DNA of 64,000 nt from Agapanthus africanus (GCA_030015575.1 JASDDO010000014.1:167061911-167125910); one strand, 5' to 3'; shown: positions 45,176-57,646, counted from the first letter of the stretch. Notes: generated from the sequence alone by a model not told the origin. Translations and numbers: made by a program.

Positions 45176-46390
45176 TACCAATCGCCAAAAACTTGAAATT
45201 CGATGTATACATTTGTGCAATTTAACCTTCTTTTAATTTAATATTTTAAATTGGCTCTCTTAATTTCAACCTTAATATCACATCTCTTCTTTACACACTC
45301 AAAAACCAATATTTTTTAAAATATTGGTTTTCTACACGTTCAGCACACGTGAAAAAAATATAAATTTTAAGGACATCATGAAAGCATGAATAATGCATGC
45401 CCCATTTTTTTGAAAGCATGAATAATGCAAGCCCCATTTTTTTGAGGCTTAACGGGCTGTTTTTGCCAGCGACATTGAAGCTTCGTCCTTTAAATCCATC
45501 ATGTTTCCATCCTCAAATGTTAATTATGTGAATCTTATCCCACCAATCATAATGCTGTTATTTCAACACCCGTACACAGCACGTGCAAAATACTAGCGAA
45601 TGCAGGCCAGAAATAACCAATTGGATTCGCTAATGTCTTATGGCTCATGTATATTTTAATGAAAACCCTAAATGCCACGTGCATCCCTTGTGCCGAAAAG
45701 AAAAATAATAAAAAGGCCACTATGGTATCAAACTAATAGGATCAGCCCAGCTAAGTTATAATGGGTAAAGCACCCATTTTGGGCCTTTAGCACGTTTTGA
45801 ATATATAGCTATTAAAAACTTTTAGTAAAAACATCAAGGATCAAAACTTTATGGTATTATTATACTAAGAATCAACCCACTCACACCGTTTTACCTCAAG
45901 TTTTCTTAGTTTTGATTACTTACAAGCTTTATAAACAAGCGTGTTGGGTGGGGCATGGAATAGAGATGTAAGCAGGTCAAGTTTATACCTTTGAAACCCT
46001 GCTAATTATGATAGGAGAAATTTTGTGCAATTCTAATCAAATACGTATGGTATCTTCCAAATATAACTGTTTTATTTTAAAATTCAGTTCAAATGCACAC
46101 ACGGTATTTGAGTTTGAGCAAATGCATTATTATGTTCAATTTCATAAGCGCGTTCTGAACTGTGCCGGATTAAGAAAACTTCTAAATACATTTTAGCACT
46201 CTTCTTGGTGAAACATTGTTTTTCATTCGATCAAACTTGCACTGACGTAACCGTGTTGTATTGCTTAAATCGGGTTACCTTCATTTCATCGAATCGAAAC
46301 TCAGAAATGACTTAATAATCTAACACACAAAATCTAAGTGGGGAAAAGGAGTATTAATAACACGAGTATATTCATGAGTTTGAATAGCTA
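45176..46390. other. AT-rich non-coding DNA with a Helitron-like 3' end
   Basis: At 45567-45596 the sequence ACCCGTACACAGCACGTGC followed by AAAATACTAG resembles a plant Helitron 3' terminus (short hairpin, then CTAG). The next base is C rather than the usual T, so the call is weak. TGAAAGCATGAATAATGCA is tandemly duplicated at about 45379-45430. No gene is seen. Confidence 0.4.
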
Positions 46391-46392
46391 AA

Positions 46393-46660
46393 AATTCTGC
46401 GACAACCAGATTCGCGAGGCCATCCACAGAATGGGACGCGGGGCCCGCAGCCGCATCATCCAGGCCCATGGTGGGCCCATGCCAACAGCGACTGGTCCAC
46501 GTCGGGACGGGCCAATGGAGCAGGAACACGCAGGGCCCATATGGGGGTCCAGCGTGTACTATCCACGCAGGCTCCGCCCACTAACGTACAAAAGTGAAGT
46601 GGTGACTCATCGCTTCTCCCCACCTCTCTAATTGGATGCGTTGTCTGCTTCTCTGATCTC
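46393..46660. promoter_or_regulatory. Promoter-like GC-richer patch with GGGCCCAT/site II-type words
   Basis: In AT-rich surroundings this 270-bp patch holds CAGGCCCATGGTGGGCCCATG, CAGGGCCCATATGGG and a TGACTCAT box. TGGGCC/GGCCCA (site II) words are frequent in plant promoters. I see no adjacent open gene on either side, so function is unproven; frames here are short overlapping chance frames. Confidence 0.3.
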
Positions 46661-47419
46661 CTCATCTTATTTTAACATGAGTATTTACTAATTTGACCTT
46701 GCTAAGCTAGTTTTTTCAGTAAACTGTGTTTATTCAGTAAATGACCAAATAAGATATATATGAGTCATCGAGGACAGATTGAGCGCCCGTTCGTACTTTT
46801 TATGTGATGCTAGAGTGTCACACTGCGTCTCCGTGGGATAAGATGTAGGAGTACGAATGATGTGTTGTCCAAATAAAATTTTATATCTGGCCAGTCGATT
46901 TGCACGTGAACATATAATTAGAACCCGAATGTTTCTATTCAATCTGTAGACGTTGAATGTTTCACTAATTACAGTATTTTTAAAAGTCAAACAGAAAGAA
47001 AGATGTTATACAGAAATCTAAGAAACCATCGATCAATTTTGGTTTCTACATGAATAAACTTTTTTGGGTTGGAGTGGGGGTGGGAGTGGGGGGAAGGGGG
47101 AAGGGGGGAATTTGAATTTGAATTTGACTTTACATTCTTATCATAACTTTATGAGGTGGCATATTCAAAATAAAGATAAATAAGAAAATAAATTAAACAA
47201 CAATTCTTTTTTGAGTTACGTTTTTAAAACAATTTTAGAAGATTTTAAGAATTAGAAAACCAAATATAATATTAGTTTTTCTTGTCACGAATTGATAGTT
47301 TAAATCCATAGTTCAATTTGAAAAGGCTTTAGAATATTTAGGAGGGGCGAAAAATCGACAATTTAATTCTTTTCAAGAGTTCTATTGATAAATATAGATA
47401 TACTCTGAGATACCGGTGA
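46661..47419. other. AT-rich non-coding DNA with a G-run motif
   Basis: No gene seen. It includes the G-run cluster at 47075-47108 and a GAATTT trinucleotide-like repeat at about 47108-47125. Confidence 0.5.
47075..47108 (+). other. Predicted G-quadruplex motif
   Basis: Five consecutive runs of three or more G (GGGGG, GGG, GGGGGG, GGGGG, GGGGGG) with loops of 1-3 nt, which fits the usual G3+N1-7 rule. Structure is inferred only. Confidence 0.6.
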
Positions 47420-49194
47420 TGGCTTGCAATAGGCTTAAGCAATTACACTCGACTTATCCTGGATTTTTTTCTTTTAGAAAAGAGAGTATGCATATTTAAC
47501 CTTATGCATATCTAATTTTAAATTTCTTGTTTGATTACTAACGATTTGAGTTAAATATGTGTGAATTTGTTTTCAAACTAAATTATCCTTACTATAACAA
47601 ATTTCTTGTTAGGCTGAAGCTTTTTTTGTCGGTGGTATATTTAGTTAAGATTTGGTATAAACTAAATTATACTTATTATAACAAATATAAATATAATATT
47701 TCATAAAATAAGGAATATAAATTTAGAAATTTTTCATAAGCTGTAGTTTCATTTTTACATTGAATGGGTATCTCTTTAAAATAAACAGATCATGTGGGAA
47801 TAAATATGTGTGAATTTTAAAGATATAGAATTTCTTAAATTTTAATCATGGTACATACGCAATTGTCAATTTGTTTTCAAATAATAAATATTTTATCAAT
47901 TTCTATGCGTAGAATTTGAAAATAGTTATCTATTTGTACAATATTATACCTACTACTCTTATAAACAAATTAGTCTAATTTTTCATCTGTCATATCCTAA
48001 CCAAATTTATTTTCTTAAAAGATACTTTGCAGCGGCTTGAAAATAATCATGTATAAGATGTCATAAAAATCGTTTCAATGTATAAGATACACATCAATCA
48101 TTTCAATTTGAAGTACAAACTAAGGCTCTATTTTTATATAGTTTATTTAAATATAAATTGAGTTATGAGCTAATATTTTTATATTTTACTTTTCTTATGT
48201 ATATATAAAAAGCAAACCAAGATTTATTTACAATGATTTTGATAAAGAATTTTTTTAATAAATAAATCTAAAATTTATTTATGTTCTCTTATCTATTATC
48301 TATTTATTTCTACATTTATCCTCATCTATATTTATAGTACTCTTAAATGTAAATTCAATTTATTTTACCCTTAGGTTATGATTAAGCTAAATTTTTATTT
48401 TTGAATCTTTTAAAATTAGAAATAAAGTTTAATATTGTTAGTTTATTTTGAATTATTTGGCTTACATATATAAGATTTAGTTTACATATTTTGTTATATC
48501 TATAATGTACCTACATATTATGTTTGTTTATTCAAACTTATATGCTATATAAACACCCGTCGTCTCGCCTCTGTTTATGTTTTATTTAACATATGATCAA
48601 TAATATTTTATTTTTTAATTACACGTGATTATTTATTTATATATTTTTCAACATTGAAAAGTTTTCACATTGTTATTAGAAAAGATTCAGTGTTTAATTT
48701 ATCTTTTCTTATTTTATAATTTTTTTAAAGGATATGAAGGTAGTTGCTGCACAGGTTAAGCAGGAGTACACTAATCTGATTCTGGTAATAATTATTAGAA
48801 TCTTTATTGAATAAACTTTTTATATGGCTTTATTTTTTACATAAACCCGGTATGTGTGTGTGTTGTTTATTTATCCTTTATGTAAAAGTTTGTATCTTTT
48901 TATCTTTTTGTTTATTTCAGAATATAGGAACTCTATTGTTGCATAAACCAGGTAGATTACTCTCATTTAATCCGTTAAATGCTAATTAAATTTTTACCTT
49001 TCGCAGAGGATAGATATCTTGTTATCCTTATCTGATTCTATTTATTATAAATTATAAACATAAATATAAATACTATTTTATTTAGTGAATTTTTTATTTG
49101 AATTTGTGTTTTGTGTAAAACTGATATGTGAAATAATATTTTATATTTGCAAGAAGATAGCAAACCACGTATGTTGCACGTGCAAAAAATCTAG
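47420..49194 (+). mobile_element. Helitron-like non-autonomous unit, copy 1
   Basis: Shares with 49907-51220 an ordered set of segments: CTTATCCTGGATTT, AACCTTATGCATATCTAATTT, TAAAGTTTAATATTGTTAGTT, TTGTTATATCTATAATGTA, GCTATATAAACA and ATTGAATAA. It ends CCACGTATGTTGCACGTGC + AAAAAATCTAG followed by T. A short hairpin plus CTAG/T is the hallmark of a Helitron 3' end. The 5' end is not clear and there is no Rep/helicase coding, so it would be non-autonomous. Confidence 0.5.
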
Positions 49195-49199
49195 TGTGT

Positions 49200-49555
49200 A
49201 CACACACATACTACACCTATAAGCAAATTGACAATTTCTTTTTAATTTATGTAATTTAGAAATCTTTATAATTTATGTAATTTCTTTTTTATAGAAAGAG
49301 CATTTTTTTCAAAAAAAAACAAATCGTGTATTTTTTTAATAAACAGCTCTAAAATTTGTTTATGTTTTTTTTTTGTAAATAACCTATCAATTTCTATACT
49401 TATTTGCATCTATATTTATAGTACTCTTAAAATGAAATTCATTTTATTTAAGCCTTAATTTATGATTAAGCTAATTTTATTTGAATTTTTTTAAAACTAG
49501 AGATAGAGTTTAATATTGTTAGTTTATTTGAAACTTGCCTTAATAAGTAATTTAT
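49200..49555 (+). repeat. Partial third copy of the Helitron-like unit
   Basis: TAAGCAAATTGACA, GAAAGAGCATTTTTT, TTTAATAAACAGCTCTAAAAT and TTTAATATTGTTAGTTTATTTG align in order with the middles of copies 1 and 2. It is truncated at both ends. Confidence 0.5.
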
Positions 49556-49743
49556 GGAAGAAAAACACTGTTCTTTTATAAATTGGTTTTTAAAATCATT
49601 TCCAAAATATCGGCAATATTTTTTTTTTTAAAAATGGGTTTTATGGATACCTTGAAAAAAAGCAAGATATTATATATTTTTTGACTGGTTTTTTAAATAC
49701 CGCATTCAAGAACAAAATAATAAAATTAATGTTCTAGAAACAA

Positions 49744-49906
49744 AGAGCTAAAAATTTACCCAGCTTATATATCGCCAATCCTACTTGGTCTAAAATTGAT
49801 GAAATCGATGCCTCTAACATTGGTTATGGAGATATCCTTAAACAAGCTGATCCGAATAATAGTAAAAAAATACTTATCCATTTCACTTCTGGGAAATGGA
49901 ATTCAT
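49744..49906 (+). pseudogene. Endogenous pararetrovirus (Caulimoviridae-like) RNase H fragment
   Basis: A roughly 54-codon stretch reads LPSLYIANP, then EIDASNIGYGDILKQ and IHFTSGKWNSS. This is the style of caulimovirid RT/RNase H rather than of the gypsy or copia RNase H elsewhere in the window. The first catalytic Asp lies in IDAS. No other viral domain is visible on either side, and the match stops at 49906, where the Helitron-like copy 2 begins. It is a small non-functional fossil. Confidence 0.65.
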
Positions 49907-51220
49907 CTTGCAGCAGGCAATCACACCCGATTTATCCTGGATTTCTTTAGAAAAGAGAGAATCCATATTTTAACCTTATGCATATCTAATTTTAAATTTC
50001 TTGTTTGATTAGGTAACGATTTGAATTCTTGATACACACACTGCTTCAATAAGCAAATTGACAGTTTTTTTTGTCCGTATGTTTTATTAAGATTTGGTAT
50101 AAAATAAATTATCCTTATTATAAGAAATTTAAATATAAAATTTATTAAAACAACAAACATAAATTTAGATTTTTAATTTATTTTTTATAGAAAGAGCATT
50201 TTTTCAAAAGAAACAAATCAAGTGTTTTTTGAAAAATAATTTTTTTAATAAATAACTCTAAAAATTATTTATGTTTTTTTTTATCTATAATCTATCTATT
50301 TCTATACTTATTTTGGATATGATTAAGCTATTTTTTTTTTGAATTTTTTAAAATTAGAAATAAAGTTTAATATTGTTAGTTTATTTGAAAATTTTAATTT
50401 ACATAATATTTAGTTCATATATTTTGTTATATCTATAATGTATCCATGAATTATGTTTTGTTTATTTCAACAAACCCGTATGCTATATAAACAGTCTCTT
50501 CTCTCCTCTATTTGTGTTCTCTAATCACATGATAAATAATAATTTCTTATTAAGATTATTTATTTATATATTTTATATCATTATTGAAAATTTTTCATGT
50601 TGTTCTTAAAAAAGATTCGGTGTTTAATTTATCCTTTTCTATTTCTTAATTTTTTCAGATGACAAGAAGCAGGATTACATTCATCTGATTCTAGCAATAA
50701 TTTATTAGAATTTTTATTGAATAATTTTTTTTGGGATTTATATTTGACATAAATCCGATATGTTTTTCTATGTCTGTACCCTTTATGGAAAAGTTTGCAT
50801 ATTTCCTTAAATATGATATGATTTTAATATTTTTTTTTCCTTTTTTATATTTTTACTCAAGATTGGAATTCTATTGTTGCATAAGCCAAGTAGATCTTAA
50901 TTTCTAATTGAATTTTTGCATTTTGCAGAAAATAAATAGCTTTGTTAATGATATGATTTTTAATTTACTTTTTAAATTATTTTTAAAAAAAGTCCAGAAA
51001 ATAAGAAGACTGTTAGATCAATTCTGTTTTTAATTTTTTTAAAGACTCTACTTGCAATTACATGCGTGAACTCAAATTAGAATTGATTTAATTCAATAAG
51101 AGCGCCCATAAGATTATTATATTCGTGGCTGATAAGTGCATACATTAATTTAATGTGCAACAATATTTTATATTTGCAAAAAGACATAAACCATATGTGT
51201 GGCACGTGCAAAAAATCTAG
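49907..51220 (+). mobile_element. Helitron-like non-autonomous unit, copy 2
   Basis: Begins TCTTGCAGCAGGCAATCAC directly after the pararetroviral fragment and follows the same segment order as copy 1. It ends GGCACGTGCAAAAAATCTAG followed by T. The TC start and CTAG/T end fit Helitron rules, but the start in copy 1 is not identical, so the 5' boundary is tentative. No coding sequence. Confidence 0.5.
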
Positions 51221-52261
51221 TTAGTGTGTATGTGTGTTACCACATATTCTACCCATGGCTATGATTCGATATAATCTATATCTAATCGGACATTCGATTT
51301 CTTGCAAAACAATAAATTAAAAAGTATGAAACTAAGAGTTCTCTAACATCTTTACTACTATTACCCAAACTCTTTGGATGGTAATTTAATTATTATATCA
51401 TTTTACAAGATAAATAATTAGAAAAAAAAAGGGGGAATTCGTACAAGTAAATATGATCAACCCGGTTGCACGCTCATGATAATAAAAAAACAAAATAAAA
51501 TATATTCACTCATTCAACATGTCAACATCATCACACACTTCGCATTTTTAAATGTTTTCTAAATTCAAAATTCAAACCTCCAGCTCCCTCTTGCGCTCTC
51601 ACACACACACATGCCCTCTCATTTATCAGCAATAAAAATGTAAAAGAAAAAAATTAAATACATGTATCATGCATTTGAGCAATTTATGGATAACTCCTCT
51701 AACATCTCTATTTTCTGTTTTTAATTTTTTTTCATATATTTGTTTATGACATCTAATAAATACTCATTAGCATTGCATGTGCAAAATGCTAATAATGATA
51801 CATAGGTAAGTTTTGTGGTGGCCTTTTTGTAAAACAGCCAATTCTAAAAATGATAAATCATATTTACTTGCAGAATCCTACATGAGTAATTTCCATGACT
51901 GATTGAACGGGAGTATTCCTCTTAACAAATTTTACTGTATCTAACGACAAAAAATGCTTTACCTATCGGACTTGAAATCCTACCAGAATCTATTCAAGAG
52001 ACAAAATGGCGGCGGCATCCACAACACCTAGATACCAGTGCTAAACAAGTAGGCCCAGGTATTTATCTCTTGAGGGGTGTTAGTCCTAAATAATTTTACC
52101 GTCCATAATTTTTAAATGAAATGACCGTCATTTTGATAAAATTCTTTTCAATTAAAATGTTAGTCATTTGATTTCAAAATCCATAAGTAATTTAAGGCAA
52201 TACAATTAATAGTGGACATTAATCAGTACTCAACCGACAGATATTCGGCGGACACTGATTG
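51221..52261. other. AT-rich non-coding DNA
   Basis: It contains another Helitron-like 3' end, GCATTGCATGTGCAAAATGCTAA/T (51770-51792), and a (CA)n patch at about 51600-51611. No gene is seen. Confidence 0.45.
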
Positions 52262-52870
52262 ATGTAGGAGGATGATCGGCGGCGGCGAATGCGATCGTCG
52301 GCCAGGGATGAGGATGGTCGGTCAGCGGTCGGAGTCGACGATCGGAGGCGGCGACAAGCGGCAGTCGGCGACGACGGCGATGGCAACGGCGAATAGGGAC
52401 GACGATCGGAAGCGGCAACCGGCGGCGGCGGTGAATGGGGACGGCGATGGGCGGTGGCGGAGAACGGGGACGGCTATCGGAGGCGTCAAAGGGCGGCGGT
52501 CAGCAGCGACGGTGACGGAGGTAAAGAACTAGGATGGCGATCGGAGGCGGCGGTCGGGCGACGGCGATCAAAGGCGGCGAAGGGGCGGCGGTTGGCGATG
52601 GCGATGGCGTTGGCGAATGGCGGGCATGGATTGGAGGCGGCGATGGGCAACAGTCGGTGGTGGCGACGAACGAGGACAATGACGGGCGGCAATGGGCAGC
52701 AGTTGGTGGCGACGACGAACAGGGACGGTGATGGCGCAGCGATCGGAGAACAAGGACAAGGATCGGAGGCAGCGATGAGCGGCGGCGGCAAACGTGGATG
52801 GCGACAGGCTGCGGTTGGCGGCAGCGGTCGAGATCCGGTTAATGGCGGCGACAGCCGATGGTGACGATGC
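52262..52870. repeat. GC-rich degenerate tandem repeat block
   Basis: An abrupt 0.6-kb island of words such as CGATCGGAGGCGGCGA, GGGGACGGCGATGG and GGCGACGACGAAC, bounded by AT-rich DNA on both sides. Repetition at triplet and longer scales leaves several frames open on both strands (up to 136 codons), giving Gly/Asp/Arg-rich or Pro/Ser-rich proteins without any recognisable domain. I read them as artefacts of the repeat, not genes. Confidence 0.65.
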
Positions 52871-54440
52871 CGGATGAAACAGTTTATTTAAATTTTGATC
52901 TATTATATACATATTATTTTAGAAAACTTAGGAGTATATTGTGATTTGAAAATTGATTGGTTTTCTTATTTTTGTACCATAAGTTGAACGACAAATTCTA
53001 AAATCTAAATTCTCACATTCTAAAATGCTAGTTTTGATTAACACTATTAAGCAAATTCTTATTTTAAGTAACTTGGGACTAAAATAAATTTTCAAATTAT
53101 GGAATTGTATTTTCAAAGGCCTTGGGGCTAACACGCCATTGTGCAGAGTATGAGAGGATTTAGGTAAAGTATTACTCCTCTAACAACAATAAAAACAACA
53201 CAAAGTGCTGATGGCAGGACAAAAAGCAAAGGTGCTTACTTTAGTTGTTACCTTTCTCATTTGATTGGTCCTCACATAAACTTTTTGAATAATAAAGTTA
53301 GTGATATATATGTGCACGTAGCTCATTTCATATATGAATTTCAGATTGGCAAAGCTCAATTTGATTTTTGCCTCCTTGGTACAATTATGATGACTCAAGG
53401 CTTTTTACTGATTTTATGTTCACCAGCACTTTGTCATCATGTTGCTATACCACTCAAACTTTCATGCACCCTGCTTTGCATGGAAAAGCCACCCCCTGCT
53501 TTCTAATCATCAGTTTGCTTTGATGAGCTTTGGATTCTGTGTCCTCATCATGATTCACATGGGAAGCTTGAACCATCAAGTTTTTACTATTGAAAAATAA
53601 TTTTCCAACCCTAATTTCTCAACACAAAAGTTTACCAAAAAGACAAACATCATAGGTCCATCTATCTGACACTATCACCGAAGTGTTGCGGGTCGTACCA
53701 TTTAATCTATTGGGTAAATTTTTGGATAGACATATTACGGATAATAAAAATGTTGTCGACTGTCCAAGCGTAAATGGATGAAGTGCTGGTTTGTTGACTC
53801 ATTATATCATGTTCCCATTACATGCTATTTCATTACATCTACTATAAATGTTTATGTTATATGTATCTTCTAATTTTAAGAAAAGAGGACTGCAGTGACC
53901 CTACAGGTCCAAAAATGCAGTGGTCTCACACATGGACCGGTGTGGTTCAAAGGCCTAACTGCAAAATAGAGCCTGCTGGGTCCATGCAGGTCCAGTTTCC
54001 TCAATAATTTTACCCTAAACTTTAACATATATATGTGGGAGAAAAAATACAATGTTTATTTTTAGCATTGTGCCGCATTCTTCATAGTGACGGTGGAAGC
54101 AGCAAATGCCAGCTAGAAGAAGCAATTTAGAAGAAATTTAACAAGAAAATATTTAAGCAGTAAATCAAGTTAGTAAGCTCGTTTATGGTAAATAAAATCG
54201 ATTCATTTATAAATATTTAAGTTGAATTACAATTTAGGCAACATCTAACTAATAACAAGTTTAAAAAGGTCAAAATAAATGAAGGCTTGGGGATTTGGAC
54301 TTGGGTCTTTTGCCCCAAAACCTCTAACATCAACATCTAGGCTAGTTCGAATTGCAAAATACCATTTTTTATTTTTTACATAGAACTTCGACTTCTTTTT
54401 TGTGCATTTGTGTACCGAAAGTCTTGATCCACGTGGTTCA
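52871..54440. other. Non-coding DNA, nothing recognised
   Basis: AT-rich. Short chance frames only; none shows a domain or splice context. Confidence 0.45.
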
Positions 54441-56826
54441 CTTGCTTAAGCTAGGCCTGGCAAATAAAACGAGTCGGACCGATTCGTTTCGCGAATCACC
54501 TAACTCGCTTCACAAGCGAGACGAGTTGAGCTCACGTTGCTTAGCCGGCGATGCGAGTTCAATAATAGCCGACCCCAACCCTGCTCATCTTGCCACCTCA
54601 TCTAGACGAATCGTCAGGTGAGCCGAGCCGACTCGGACGAGTCGACTCGCCTGCTCTGTTTTTTTTAAAATAAAAAATATCCTTAAAATTTTATTTAAAA
54701 ATGAATAGAGTTAAAACAAATGAAAAATAAACTAAAATTTTCATTAATATAAATCAAATTATAATTAAATAATACTATTTTTTTTTTTTACATTAGAAAC
54801 CGAACCCACTCGGGCTGCCTATGTATCCCTTCCAAATATTGAGCTCAATAAGAGAGAATCAGGTCTACGTAGTTCTTTTTCTATTATTAGTTCTTACTCA
54901 CTACTCATTGTTCATATAGGAATTTTACACTTTTATACCATCCATTCTTGATCATGTTGCATATAGGTAAGTGCTTTTGATTCGTGTTTGTTACATAATT
55001 GCAGATTATAGGTTTTCAGTCCAAAACAATGCCAACAAACGGATAAAAATACGGGTTCCGCTCACCATCTGTCAGGTGCCGCTTACCAATACAGGAGACA
55101 AGCACAAAGCACGCGGATAGCCGCAAAAGGATCAAGAAGGCAACGCGGAGCTCGAGGAAAATAAAGGCAAAAAGTCCATTCATTTTCATTTTTGGGACTG
55201 TTGTAAATCTGAGTGAAATTTGGAATGATTTTGCAAATATAAATTAGCAAGAAGAAGAATAAAGCAACACAAGAAAGCCTAAGAAAAATGATGCACCAGC
55301 TCACTAATTCGACCGCGGACGCGAGAAAATTAGGGGGTTTGGGCGGCGGAACCGCGGCCTCGTCATGCTGTCTCGCGGCAATTTTAAGAGTGTTTTGGTC
55401 ATTGTATTTGGGTTCAGAAAAAAACCCTAAGGCTTCACCCCACTGCCTATAAATACTCCAGTTCAAGAGCAAGCAAAGGATGCATATTTTTACTTAGTTC
55501 TTATTATTATGTAGTGTAATTTCTTCTACTTCATCCTTCCTCTATTAAAAATTATGTGAGAGTTTTTTAGTGGATGATTAATGAAGCTGAGAGTGTTTAT
55601 GTGCATGTCTTGCGTAATTGTTAACTAGTTTTACTTACTTATTTACTTTTATTTTTCTTAATAGTATAACTTGTTATTTATTGGTTTTCTTTTCTTCTTT
55701 TTCTATTTGTATTTATCATTGCAACCATGATATTCAAGTGTGATTCTTACTTATGTGAGATGCCAAGTAGTTAGTTGTCGTCTTTTATCTTATTTCTTTC
55801 TATTTTCTCTACTTATTTTTATTTTCCTTTTTCTTTATAATGAGTGGGTAGTTTTCTCACTTGTTAGGATAGGATAAGAGAAGTTTGAGAGAAGAATATC
55901 CCCCCCACTTTTTCCTTTACCCAATAGCTTGAATTGAATTCCCGTCAATCTATCCACAATCCGCTCCCTACTGCACCATATTCTATATGATAGTGGTGAT
56001 ACCTAGTGAGATTGGTTGTGGTTGGATTGACCGGAGGTTATGACTAAGAGCTAAGAACGGACAGACAATGATAAAAAAGAAGGAACTAAGTGTTGGAAAG
56101 CCTAGTTTATACTCGCAGGTATCCTTCCTAGTAGTGTTAATCCCCGTTGTTGCCGATTACTATGGCGTCAATATCAAGAGAGGAAAATGAAAGAAATGAG
56201 AGAACTCCTAACTCAAACTAATCTAATCCTAATCCTAATAAGTTTCCATTAACATACATATCAATACACATAGTTTGCATCAAACAAACTTAGACAAATT
56301 TGATTTAACTCGTTAAAATATTAAGAAAAATACTCTCATCTCTCTATGGATCGACCCATACTCAACCGGTTAGCTACAAAGCGAACCCGTCTTGATTGCG
56401 GTATAGTACTTTAAAAACTAGGATGGAAAACCTTACCAATCACTCATCGCCGCCGGTTGTGGTTCCTCCTTCGGTGTTGGGCTCTCCAGATATTGTAAGC
56501 TCGTCAGGTAGATAATCCGAGTACAAAGTGATGTGATTTTGTTTCGTAACAGCTGCTGCTTCTCAATCTCATGAGCAAACCATACATACCAAAGTGTCGT
56601 ATGCCAAACTGCATCTTTTTTCTCTTAATATCATGCCACTTGTACTAAAAGTATTTTCCGATGCTACTGTGGACACCAGAATGATTATTAAATCACGAGC
56701 CATAGTGAAAGCACCGGATACAAATGTCTGTAGCTTTTTCACTATGCAAAAACATCAATATCATCTACATCATAATCTATGCCTAACTCAGTCTATAAAT
56801 ATATTGTTAATTCATTTAAAGTTGAC
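54441..56826. other. Retroelement-like non-coding DNA
   Basis: 54450-54660 is rich in GAGTCG and ACTCG words. A TATA-type box (TATAAATA, 55448-55455) precedes AT-rich leader-like DNA. Near 56340-56410 ATGGATCGACCCATACTCAACC and TCTTGATTGCGG resemble the U5 end of some plant gypsy LTRs. This could be one old LTR or solo LTR, but I found no matching ends, primer-binding site or TSD. Confidence 0.3.
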
Positions 56827-57321
56827 TGTCACGCCCCACTTTTCAATAGACGGAAACGGTGACATGGCAAGCCTGCGGCATATTTATCCAGAGAATGGCA
56901 TTCCCTAAATAAATATACTAAGAGTATTAAAATAATATTACACATTACAAGAATAAATGGACACTGTAAAATTTTTCAACAAATATCTTTATTTACATTC
57001 AACTTTCAATATTTACAAATACATGAGTTTATGCTGAAAAGTAAATACAATAGGGAAAATGTCTAAATACGTGGCATATATAAACTGAATGAAAATGAAG
57101 CTGAGATAGCTCTGAGTAGTGATCTAGTTGTAGCCCTATTTTGTGGTTTCAACCTCCTCCGTCTCGATCGTATCTGACAAACATTCCAAGAGAAGAAAAA
57201 TGGATGGAATGGCCGTCAGCGAACTAGCGCTCCGTAAGTCCCAAAGACAGGTAAGATTAAAGAAAATAACAAATGCAGAATATATATGATGAGTAAGAGT
57301 ATAAGATCATGGGTAAATATT
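56827..57321 (-). repeat. Gypsy LTR fragment, broken by the Tat-like insertion
   Basis: On the plus strand it starts TGTCACGCCCC, the same terminal word as the LTR at 7561, so it is the 3' end of a Tekay-like LTR in minus orientation. No primer-binding site precedes it, so it is a 3' or solo LTR. Sequence after 57321 belongs to another element. The TGTCACGCCCC terminus and overall layout are the evidence; the rest is diverged. Confidence 0.6.
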
Positions 57322-57636
57322 TGTTGGGGTAAAAATTTACACCCCGGTTGAGTAATTCAAAATCAAAGTCAACCCCAAGCCAGGTGGGCCCAAGCCCAGG
57401 TCAAGCGGGCCCATGCCCAAGTCGAGCCCGCAGTCAGCCTCCCCGTGCCTACAACAAAATCATGTAATAAATAATTTTTATGTAATTGTTTATGCATGAA
57501 TGTAAACAAAATGGGCATAAAGCCAATATTTTGTAAGCCCATGGCTTATGTGCAAAAATGAAATGGCACATGAGCCATGGGATGGTTAAGATGCCATTTT
57601 TATAAAGCCCAAGGGGCTATATGTAAATATGTAAGC

Positions 57637-57646
57637 CTATATAAGG
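57637..57646 (+). promoter_or_regulatory. LTR TATA box
   Basis: CTATATAAGG, with AATAAA at 57660-57665 shortly after, a usual promoter/R-region arrangement in plant LTRs. Confidence 0.6.

Noticed and set aside
49796..50160. Independent 70-79 codon genes
   Set aside because: The plus-strand frame is a shadow of the pararetroviral fragment, and the minus-strand frame is AT-rich Helitron-like DNA.
52272..52912. Gly/Asp-rich and Pro-rich frames
   Set aside because: Products of the GC-rich repeat block, open on both strands at once.
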